NCBI GenBank assembly: GCA_937924675.1
Contig: CALEVL010000160.1
Location: 1-13,393, forward strand
Reading direction: 5' to 3'
DNA: 13,393 nucleotides
Source: an uncultured Ignavibacteria bacterium
GTDB taxonomy: Bacteria; Bacteroidota; Ignavibacteria; Tepidaquicellales; Tepidaquicellaceae
Shown here: positions 4,993-11,641 of the stretch, piece after piece
Layout of the letters: the number at the start of each line of letters is the position of its first letter
Numbering within the stretch: the stretch's first letter is position 1
Position numbers and translations under genes: made by a program
The notes under the pieces: generated by a model
Database searches by the model: none
The model's input: only the letters and a program-made list of their open reading frames with translations
What the model was told of the DNA's origin: nothing

Positions 4993-5072
4993 GTATCTTA
5001 AATACTTTCTGCAGCCTGAACAACGAGAAGCAATTTACTCACCAATGAGCAGAAAATAAATGACTTAAAGCG

Positions 5073-5477
5073 TTATCCCCCCATCTTAATAAAATCATCC
5101 CAGAACTCCTTTGGCACAGAAACTACTGAGAGCCGGCCTTCTTTTATGAGCCTGAAGTCGGCATATTTCTTATCTGCTTTGACCTGTGCAAGCGTGACAG
5201 GATTTTTCAACTTCTTTACCGGCTTTACATCAAACACTGCCATCTTAGGATTGTCAAGCTTTGGGTCTGCATAAGGATCAGATACAATTTCGGCAATTCC
5301 TACCATTTGTCTTTCATCTCCGGTGTGATATATAAAAGCCAGATCACCTTTGCGCGCGTTGCGGATGTTTATCAGAGCCGCATTGTTTGCAACACCATCC
5401 CAAACTGTCTTCTTATCCTTTACGAGATCATCAAATGTATAATCAGATGGTTCTGTCTTGAGAAGCCAATAATTCAT
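5073..5477 (-). CDS. EVE domain-containing protein
   Basis: A 134-residue protein consisting of a single EVE domain (PUA-like fold), the family that includes human THYN1 and many small bacterial proteins. The N-terminal signature is clear: MNYWLLKTEPSDYTFDDL, then TVWDGVANNAALINIRNAR and KGDLAFIYHTGDERQMVGIAEI, ending with LSVVSVPKEFWDDF. EVE domains are thought to bind modified bases in DNA or RNA; no catalytic activity is implied. The length is typical. The ATG at 5477 is the only start giving the complete MNYWLLKTEP motif; no Shine-Dalgarno site is seen. It follows the helicase gene on the same strand after a 64-bp spacer, so the two may share a transcript. It is likely cytoplasmic. Confidence 0.93.
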   Translation of the reverse strand: MNYWLLKTEPSDYTFDDLVKDKKTVWDGVANNAALINIRNARKGDLAFIYHTGDERQMVGIAEIVSDPYADPKLDNPKMAVFDVKPVKKLKNPVTLAQVKADKKYADFRLIKEGRLSVVSVPKEFWDDFIKMGG

Positions 5478-5511
5478 AAATGATCAATGATTAATTTTTT
5501 AAACGGATGAA

Positions 5512-5539
5512 CATAGTTCTTCTCAGAAGATACTCTATG
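5512..5539 (-). terminator. Hairpin after the helicase gene, possible weak terminator
   Basis: CATAG (5512-5516) pairs with CTATG (5535-5539), enclosing the inverted repeat TCTTCT-C-AGAAGA (5518-5530). It lies directly after the helicase stop codon. On the minus strand it is not followed immediately by a T-run, so it may only slow transcription or protect the mRNA end. Confidence 0.35.
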
Positions 5540-5541
5540 AA

Positions 5542-7782
5542 TCATTGCTCGCTCACAGTCATCTTAGCATACTTGAGAAGGATCCTCTTCAGACCTACTT
5601 CCTCAAAATATATTTCAGCTTTCTTGTCCATCCCCTTGCCTGATGTGGAGAGCACCTCGCCTTTGCCGTATTGGTTGTGTACTACAGTTACACCTTTATT
5701 GATATCCGGGAATTTGTCCGTTGCCGGATCATCATGCACAATGCGCCCTTTTGGTGCCTGCTTTGGTTTGGAATAAAACTCATAGCGAATTGATTGTCCG
5801 ACTTTGGGCTGCTTTTCATGCTTTGGCTTTTTCTCTGTGGTAATCTTCAATCCCTCAACAATGAAATGCTCCTTCAATACATCATCAGGAATTTCCTTTA
5901 AGAAACGAGACTTCATCTGATAAGACTGTATTCCAAACTTGTATCTCATATTGGCATACAGTATGAACAACTTGCTCATTGCTCTTGTAATCGCAACATA
6001 GAACAACCGTCTTTCTTCTTCAAGCTCATCCTGGTAAAGCGTAGCGCCGCTAACAGGAAAGAGTCCTTCCTCGAGTCCGGCAATGAATACCACAGGAAAC
6101 TCCAGCCCCTTTGCCGAATGGATTGTCATTAGTGTGATGGCATTTTTCTTCTCATCAAGATCATCAATATCAGCAACAAGCGATACCTGCTGGAGAAAAT
6201 TCTCGAGCGTCGGCTCATCGCTTGTATCAGCATACTCTGCGATAGCAGAGAGAAGTTCCTGGACATTGCTTATTCGTTCTTCCGCTTCAGGTGTATTCTC
6301 AAGTTTTAGTTCACGCAAGATACCTGTTTCATCTATCACAGCTCCGGCAAGTTCAGAAAGAGACATCTCATCTTTCAGATACTGATACTTGTAAACGTAA
6401 TTGAGAAATTCTGTAATGAGATTTCTTGCCTTGCCTGCAACAACCGGATTCTCAACAGTCTTCTTCACAATATCAAAGATCTGCACGCCTTCCTTTTCCG
6501 CAGCAGCAATCAGCTTATCTATTGTAGTCTTTCCTACACCCTGTTTCATATTCAAAGCTCTGATGAGAGCCTCATTGTCACTCGGATTTACAATGACCTT
6601 CAGATAAGAAAGAAGATCCTTTATTTCTTTACGCTGATAGAATCTAATGCCGCCGACAATAAGATAAGGGATGCTGTTCTGTCTAAGTGCTTCTTCAATT
6701 GCACGCGACTGTGCATTGGTTCTGTACAACACAACAAAGTCCTTGAAATTCAGTTTCTTCTTTTGCATCTCTTCGTAAATATGTCTGCATATCATCAGTG
6801 CTTCATCACGGTCAGTCATTGTTTCAATCAGATGAATTTGCTCGCCGTGATCATTCTCTGTCCAAAGATTCTTCTCGATTTGTTTCTTATTATTGTTGAT
6901 GACATGTCCTGCGAGAGAAAGTATCTTTTGTGTGGAGCGATAGTTCTGTTCAAGCCGGAATGTTGCACAGCCTTCAAAGTCCTTTTCGAAATCAAAGATG
7001 TTCTGTATCTCCGCCCCGCGCCATTTGTAAATTGACTGCGCATCATCGCCAACAACAGAAACGTTTCTGTGAGTGGCTGCAAGCATCTTTACTATATAAT
7101 ACTGAGCCTTGTTCGTATCCTGATATTCATCAACAAGTATGAATCTGAATCTCTGACCGTACTTGTCTAATATCTCCGGATGTTTGTCAAAAAGCTCGAT
7201 TGGTTTCATCAGCAGATCATCAAAATCCATTGCATTATTCTTAAACAATGCCTTGCGGTAATCCTCATAAATTACAGCGACCTTCTTGTCAAAGTCATGA
7301 ACGGCAGTACGTGAAAAATCTGCCGGCTGTATCAATTTATTCTTAAGATTGCTTATTGCATTCTGGAATGCTCTTGGAGTCGGCTTATCGGTTGGAATGT
7401 TGTTTGCCTGCATTATCTGCCTGATCAAACCCGTTGAGTCATCGGAATCATAGATCGTAAAGTTTCTTGTGAATCCGATATGCTCAGCTTCCATCCTGAG
7501 TATTCTTGCAAAGATCGAATGGAATGTTCCCATCCAAATCCGGTCATGACCCGTGCCTGTGAGGGCAGAGATCCTGTCTTTCATTTCCTTTGCCGCCTTG
7601 TTGGTAAAAGTAAGTGCAAGTATTTCGAACGGACTGACTCCGGTTTGCAGAAGATTTACAATTTTATAAGTAAGCACTCTGGTTTTTCCGCTGCCCGCGC
7701 CTGCAATTATCATGCTTGGTCCTTCGGTGTGTTCAACTGCCGCTCTTTGCTGAGGGTTCAGTGCATTAAGATCTAAGGTCAT
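5542..7782 (-). CDS. pcrA: ATP-dependent DNA helicase PcrA/UvrD (superfamily 1A)
   Basis: A complete 746-residue 3'-to-5' DNA helicase of the UvrD/PcrA type, involved in repair, removal of stalled complexes and replication restart. Motifs in order: Q-motif LNPQQRAAVEHTEGP (residues 8-22), Walker A AGAGSGKT (27-34), motif Ia LTFTNKAAKEMKDR (57-70), Walker B VDEYQDTN (217-224), motif III GDDAQSIYKWRGA (245-257), motif IV LEQNYRST (277-284), motif V TIHSAKGLEF (553-562) and motif VI EEERRLFYVAITRA (588-601). The C-terminal 90 residues contain NKGVTVVHNQYGKGEVL and KAEIYFEEVGLKRILLKYAKM, the Tudor-like RNA-polymerase-interacting domain typical of PcrA. All catalytic residues seem intact. The ATG at 7782 gives the normal short N-terminus before the Q-motif. 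Length fits the family. UvrD and PcrA cannot be separated firmly by eye. Confidence 0.96.
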   Translation of the reverse strand: MTLDLNALNPQQRAAVEHTEGPSMIIAGAGSGKTRVLTYKIVNLLQTGVSPFEILALTFTNKAAKEMKDRISALTGTGHDRIWMGTFHSIFARILRMEAEHIGFTRNFTIYDSDDSTGLIRQIMQANNIPTDKPTPRAFQNAISNLKNKLIQPADFSRTAVHDFDKKVAVIYEDYRKALFKNNAMDFDDLLMKPIELFDKHPEILDKYGQRFRFILVDEYQDTNKAQYYIVKMLAATHRNVSVVGDDAQSIYKWRGAEIQNIFDFEKDFEGCATFRLEQNYRSTQKILSLAGHVINNNKKQIEKNLWTENDHGEQIHLIETMTDRDEALMICRHIYEEMQKKKLNFKDFVVLYRTNAQSRAIEEALRQNSIPYLIVGGIRFYQRKEIKDLLSYLKVIVNPSDNEALIRALNMKQGVGKTTIDKLIAAAEKEGVQIFDIVKKTVENPVVAGKARNLITEFLNYVYKYQYLKDEMSLSELAGAVIDETGILRELKLENTPEAEERISNVQELLSAIAEYADTSDEPTLENFLQQVSLVADIDDLDEKKNAITLMTIHSAKGLEFPVVFIAGLEEGLFPVSGATLYQDELEEERRLFYVAITRAMSKLFILYANMRYKFGIQSYQMKSRFLKEIPDDVLKEHFIVEGLKITTEKKPKHEKQPKVGQSIRYEFYSKPKQAPKGRIVHDDPATDKFPDINKGVTVVHNQYGKGEVLSTSGKGMDKKAEIYFEEVGLKRILLKYAKMTVSEQ

Positions 7783-7960
7783 TGTGTCGTCATATTTGGA
7801 ATAGAGAAAATAGAAAAATTAGGTGTGATAGTAAATCGAAAACAAATGAGATTCCTGGTCTTTTTGCATTGCTGTCCAAAACGTTTCTGCATTTCGAAAA
7901 TTCTTTCGAAATCAAGTAGTAATGTTAGAAAAAATTCGATTCAGAAAAGCAACCCGTCTT

Positions 7961-8010
7961 CGTATAATTGCCGTTAAAAAAATTGCGAGCGATTTTTAGG
8001 CAATTATACG
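7961..8010. repeat. Long inverted repeat inside the MITE-like element
   Basis: Arms CGTATAATTGCC (7961-7972) and GGCAATTATACG (7999-8010) are perfect complements; the interior can pair further (AAAAAT...ATTTTT around GC/GC), giving a hairpin of about 50 nt. Confidence 0.7.
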
Positions 8011-8071
8011 GCAGCCTGCCCGGAGAATACTGAACTTCAGCACTTTACGCAGGCGGGCGGGCGACTCGCCG

Positions 8072-8136
8072 CCCTGAGCCTGTCGAAGGGTTTCTTTTCC
8101 AAGCTTTCTTTTGCCTGCCCTGAGCTTGCCGAAGGG
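8072..8136. repeat. Two copies of a REP-like 19-bp word
   Basis: CCCTGAGCCTGTCGAAGGG at 8072-8090 and CCCTGAGCTTGCCGAAGGG at 8118-8136, differing at two positions, each starting CCCT and ending AGGG so that the ends can pair. I recognise this word (reverse complement CCCTTCGACAGGCTCAGGG) as one seen in intergenic DNA of many unrelated bacteria; its role is not known to me. Confidence 0.6.
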
Positions 8137-8222
8137 TTCAAATGAAAGCGGAAATGATTTTATTCTATGTAAATGGTTCGAGCAAACTGATTTCTAACTG
8201 AAACGTTTTGGACAGATGTGAA

Positions 8223-9683
8223 TCAATTTCCTTTTGGTTTCTTATCTTTTAGAATGCTGTTTTCCAAATCGCTGACTTTGTCTTTAAACCAGTTTCTTGC
8301 AATCAGGAATTTTCTCTTTGTTTCGATTTCATGTTTAAGACTATTTATTTTAATCCGGTCTGCCGAGAACTGCGCGGAAAGAAGTTTTTTGTAAATACCT
8401 ATAAAATCAGAATACACCTTTTTTATATCAGATGTTGTTAGTCTGTCATTTCTTAGAAACTGTATGAATGAATTTGAAACATCTGCGGCTTCGGCATAAA
8501 GTCCAAGTTCGTAATATGTTTTCAACTGCAACAACTTTACGGATGGCTTGTAAAATATGTGAGAAAAATTCTTTATTCTGCTAAGTTGCTTCAATGCCTG
8601 ACCAAATTGCTTTTCTCTGAAGTAAATAACAGCATTGCTATACGGCAAAGCGTTATCCCAGAACCTTTCTTCGAGACGTTTTCCATATCTGCGGACGTAA
8701 TCCTTTGCCCATTTGACCTTGCCCAATGACATACCGAGCATAAATATCTGATTGAATGCGTCAATAGGAAAACTATCCTCTGTCTTTTCTATATAATGTT
8801 TCAGAAACAAATTCTGAATTTCAAATTGCTCTTCCTGAAACGGGAATCCGGAAATTACTTTTTTCATGCAAAAGTTGTTCAGGTTTGCCATTAACTCCTG
8901 CGTATCATCTAATGAAATAAACCTGTGACTATCTTCAAATACTCTCTTCAGTTCGAAATAATATTTTTCATCATTATCATTGATCATCTTTGTCTGGTAC
9001 AGCAATAATTTCATACCAAGATCCTTTTCATACATTTTATTCGTTTCAACATAGCTCAGCACCTCATTGTAAAATGGAATGTCGAGCTTCTCATTCAGGT
9101 TTTTTTTAAAATTTGAAAATAATGAGATGTTCCACAACATATTCTTCAGAAATAATTTAACAAGTTCATCTACAGGTTCGATCCATTCCTTCTTAAAAAT
9201 GTCTTTCTTTGTGAGCGACTCCTTTCTCTCTATCGTGTTTGCCCTGTTAATATTGGCAAGCATAAAATTATTCAGATTATAGTCATCAGGTGCTTTGGTC
9301 AATTGCTTTTTGATATTGCGATACTTCACATCAAACAGCTTGTTCAGATTCATACTGCCGATAGTTTTAAGCATTGACAACTCGAGAGCAACCGGATCAA
9401 TCCTCTCAATACTTAAAAATTTTTCCAGAAGAGCTTCCATTTCCGAGATTAGAAAATACATTGTTCCCATCACAACCTTGTCCTGCCTGTAAAGTATTCT
9501 GAAAACATTCTCTTTTGAAAGATTCGAATCATCAAATGCAGGATAATACTTCTTGAGTTCTTCATAAAACTCATTGAGCTTCCTGTTTGTGTTGAAGTAA
9601 GGTGAATTCACAAACTTGCCAAAACTCTTAAATTCAGAGGGGTTTAGTTTTGAAAGGATCTTAATGAGATTGCTTTTCTGCAT
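8223..9683 (-). CDS. Uncharacterised 486-residue helical protein
   Basis: A complete frame from ATG at 9683 to TGA at 8223. I do not recognise a named family, though proteins opening with a LNPSEFKSFGKFVNSPYFN-like motif occur in Bacteroidota and Ignavibacteria as hypothetical proteins. No signal peptide or membrane segment is visible, so it is probably cytoplasmic. The sequence is Lys/Leu/Phe-rich and predicted mostly helical; the second half has TPR-like helical pairs (for example QALKQLSRIKNF and LKTYYELGLYAEAADV around residues 360-405), and the C-terminus is strongly basic (LKDKKPKGN). A scaffold or protein-interaction role is possible but unproven. The gene is divergent from the SBBP protein genes and has no close neighbour on its strand; a MITE-like element ends 8 bases past its stop codon. 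No Shine-Dalgarno site is seen. Confidence 0.85.
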   Translation of the reverse strand: MQKSNLIKILSKLNPSEFKSFGKFVNSPYFNTNRKLNEFYEELKKYYPAFDDSNLSKENVFRILYRQDKVVMGTMYFLISEMEALLEKFLSIERIDPVALELSMLKTIGSMNLNKLFDVKYRNIKKQLTKAPDDYNLNNFMLANINRANTIERKESLTKKDIFKKEWIEPVDELVKLFLKNMLWNISLFSNFKKNLNEKLDIPFYNEVLSYVETNKMYEKDLGMKLLLYQTKMINDNDEKYYFELKRVFEDSHRFISLDDTQELMANLNNFCMKKVISGFPFQEEQFEIQNLFLKHYIEKTEDSFPIDAFNQIFMLGMSLGKVKWAKDYVRRYGKRLEERFWDNALPYSNAVIYFREKQFGQALKQLSRIKNFSHIFYKPSVKLLQLKTYYELGLYAEAADVSNSFIQFLRNDRLTTSDIKKVYSDFIGIYKKLLSAQFSADRIKINSLKHEIETKRKFLIARNWFKDKVSDLENSILKDKKPKGN

Positions 9684-9887
9684 GAAGAAGTTATGGGTTT
9701 ATAAATTTCATTAAGTACTTGAGTCAAAGTGTGTTTCCTGAATTTGAAGTAATCATAAATTCCAATTTCTCAAGTCCAAGATTCTGCAAAAAGTTTAATA
9801 TGTATCTGCACTCACTATTAATATGTTTGCAATGCAATATGATTCAATAAGTAAATAATTGAAATTAAATAATTGAGTCCAATAAGA

Positions 9888-11543
9888 ATGAAAACGATAA
9901 ATCAGTTAATCCTGATCTTTACACTTTGCATTTCATTTGCTTCAGTAAATGCAAACTCACAGGTGACTCAGCAATGGACAGGTTATTACAATAGTCCGAC
10001 AAACGGAAGTGATCTGGTTCATGATATGGTAATAGATAGTGAGGACAATGTATATGTGACAGGCAGAAGCTCCGCATCCACTACCGGAAATGATTTCGCA
10101 ACGGTGAAATACAATTCAGCAGGTATTCAGCAGTGGGCAGTAAGACATAACAGCCAGTCTAATTTTTCTGATCTGCCTGTAGGTCTAGCGGTTGACGGAT
10201 CCGGAAATGTATATGTTGCCGGAAGTAAAAGTCTTGGAGGCTCTTATGGTTTGATAAATCTGGTAAAATATAATTCTTCCGGAATTCATCAATGGACAGT
10301 CAGGTGTGGAGATTCCGTTTTTACTGCTTCACCGGGAGCTATTGCACTTGATGCGAGCGGCAACATTTATGTTGGTGGACTCATCAAAACTTATTCTACT
10401 GATGACGGGAGTTATCTCCTTGCTAAGTTTAGTCCAAACGGAGATTCAATCTGGAAACGAACCTATGATCCCTCAATTTATCCGCAGGGTCTTGGCAGCG
10501 GCATAACATGTTTGAAAGTTGATGGAAGTTTCATATATGCTGCGGGCAAGAGTTACAACACAGACGGATTGTTTACACTCTACACATCTATGAGAATGAT
10601 TAAATATGACCTGAACGGTAATACTGTTTGGATGAGCAATGATTCATTAATAAACGGCAGTGATGAAGTTGTCGGAATGGATATCGATCCATCAGGCAAT
10701 ATTTTTGTAACGTGCAACTACGGAACCGACATACTTACTTTCAAATTCAACTCAACCGGCTCAAGATTGTGGAAGACTCTATACACTGGTATAGCAGGAA
10801 GTTTTTATGATATTGCAACAGGTATTGCTGCAGATCACTCAGGAAATGTAGTACTATCAGCAAACAGCAGACGCTCCCCTTTAAACAACAGTGATGATTA
10901 TGCTACATTAAAATATGATGCAAACGGAAATCTTCTCTGGGAAAGATTATATAACGGAACAATGAACAGTTCGGATTATCCCTACGGTATAACAACAGAT
11001 GCATCTGATAATGTTTATGTTACGGGTTATTCTCTGGAAACAGGATTCGATTTTAATGCCGTGACAATAAAATACAATTCATCAGGCGTTCAGCTATGGA
11101 AGACAAGTTTTGACGGGGGAAATAATGAGAATGATGACAGAGCAAACCTTATCGAAATTGACGGGAAAGGAAATGTCATTATTGCAGGTTATTCAAATCA
11201 AGCCGGACACAATGAAGATTTTATGGCGGTCAAATATTCTCAGACTGTTGGAGTGGCACAAATTTCATCACACATTCCCGATGGGTTTTCTTTATCACAG
11301 AATTATCCGAATCCATTTAACCCGGTTACGAACATTGAATTCAGGATTGCTGAATCCGGATTTGTTTCTTTGAGGGTTTTCGACCTGCTTGGAAAAGAAG
11401 TAACAACACTTGTCAGTTCAAATCTAACACCCGGGTTTTATAAATATGATTTTGATGCTTCCGGACTTCCCAGTGGTGTGTACTTTTATCAACTCTCAGC
11501 CGGGGATTTTACTGAGACAAAGAAGTTGAATGTGGTAAAGTAG
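9888..11543 (+). CDS. Secreted SBBP beta-propeller-repeat protein with T9SS type A sorting domain
   Basis: A 551-residue exported protein. The signal peptide is MKTINQLILIFTLCISFASV with cleavage probably near ANA/NS. Residues about 30-460 contain eight repeats of roughly 50 residues, each with a GNVYVTG-type strand, a TVKYNSxGxxxW strand (VKYNSAGIQQW, VKYNSSGIHQW, FKFNSTGSRLW, IKYNSSGVQLW) and a WxxxY/H turn: the SBBP beta-propeller repeat. Residues about 465-551 form a T9SS type A C-terminal sorting domain (SLSQNYPNPFNPVTNIEF, VFDLLGKEV, LPSGVYFYQLSAG, ending KKLNVVK), which directs passage through the outer membrane by the type IX system and surface attachment or release. Ligand or function is not evident. 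ATG 9888 is chosen over the upstream TTG 9873 because it places the charged residues directly before the hydrophobic core. A paralogue follows 98 bp downstream. Confidence 0.92.
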   Translation: MKTINQLILIFTLCISFASVNANSQVTQQWTGYYNSPTNGSDLVHDMVIDSEDNVYVTGRSSASTTGNDFATVKYNSAGIQQWAVRHNSQSNFSDLPVGLAVDGSGNVYVAGSKSLGGSYGLINLVKYNSSGIHQWTVRCGDSVFTASPGAIALDASGNIYVGGLIKTYSTDDGSYLLAKFSPNGDSIWKRTYDPSIYPQGLGSGITCLKVDGSFIYAAGKSYNTDGLFTLYTSMRMIKYDLNGNTVWMSNDSLINGSDEVVGMDIDPSGNIFVTCNYGTDILTFKFNSTGSRLWKTLYTGIAGSFYDIATGIAADHSGNVVLSANSRRSPLNNSDDYATLKYDANGNLLWERLYNGTMNSSDYPYGITTDASDNVYVTGYSLETGFDFNAVTIKYNSSGVQLWKTSFDGGNNENDDRANLIEIDGKGNVIIAGYSNQAGHNEDFMAVKYSQTVGVAQISSHIPDGFSLSQNYPNPFNPVTNIEFRIAESGFVSLRVFDLLGKEVTTLVSSNLTPGFYKYDFDASGLPSGVYFYQLSAGDFTETKKLNVVK

Positions 11544-11641
11544 CCTCCTCACGAAGCTTCTCTCCCGGAGGAAACCGAAAGAGTGAAATAAATTTTCCGA
11601 ATTGAATTCAAATGAATTTTGTAATAATAAATTAAACACAA

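Larger units (their letters stand above)
7872..8215. mobile_element. MITE-like element with perfect 16-bp terminal inverted repeats
   Basis: The ends are CTGTCCAAAACGTTTC (7872-7887) and GAAACGTTTTGGACAG (8200-8215), exact reverse complements. The 344-bp interior has no transposase frame. It contains several hairpins: ATTTCGAAA/TTTCGAAAT (7891-7912, loop ATTC), CGTATAATTGCC/GGCAATTATACG (7961-8010), GGGCGGGCGA/TCGCCGCCC (8055-8074, one bulged base), and two copies of a 19-bp REP-like word. The local base composition switches to G+C-rich at 8010-8075. No clear target-site duplication can be seen at the borders (left flank TGCATTG, right flank ATGTGAA). The element ends 8 bases from the stop codon of the neighbouring gene, so it could act as its transcription terminator. 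Confidence 0.65.
7783..8222. other. Gene-free interval holding a MITE-like element
   Basis: About 440 bp between the helicase start and the stop of the 486-residue protein. No ORF is supported. Most of it (7872-8215) is the inverted-repeat element described separately; the first 89 bases are A+T-rich and should contain the helicase promoter. Confidence 0.7.

Noticed and set aside
9822..9829. TATGTTTG, which fits the Bacteroidota -7 promoter element (TAnnTTTG), 58 bp before the first SBBP gene
   Set aside because: No matching -33 TTTG or TTG lies at the expected distance, and such 8-mers are frequent in A+T-rich DNA.
9873..9887. Upstream TTG start that would add MSPIR to the first SBBP protein
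   Set aside because: The ATG at 9888 gives a normal signal peptide (MKTINQ...) and needs no rare start.
11544..11641. Possible terminator in the SBBP intergenic spacer (GAAGCTTC palindrome and CCTCC/GGAGG)
   Set aside because: The stems are short, the loop of CCTCC/GGAGG is long and no T-run follows.
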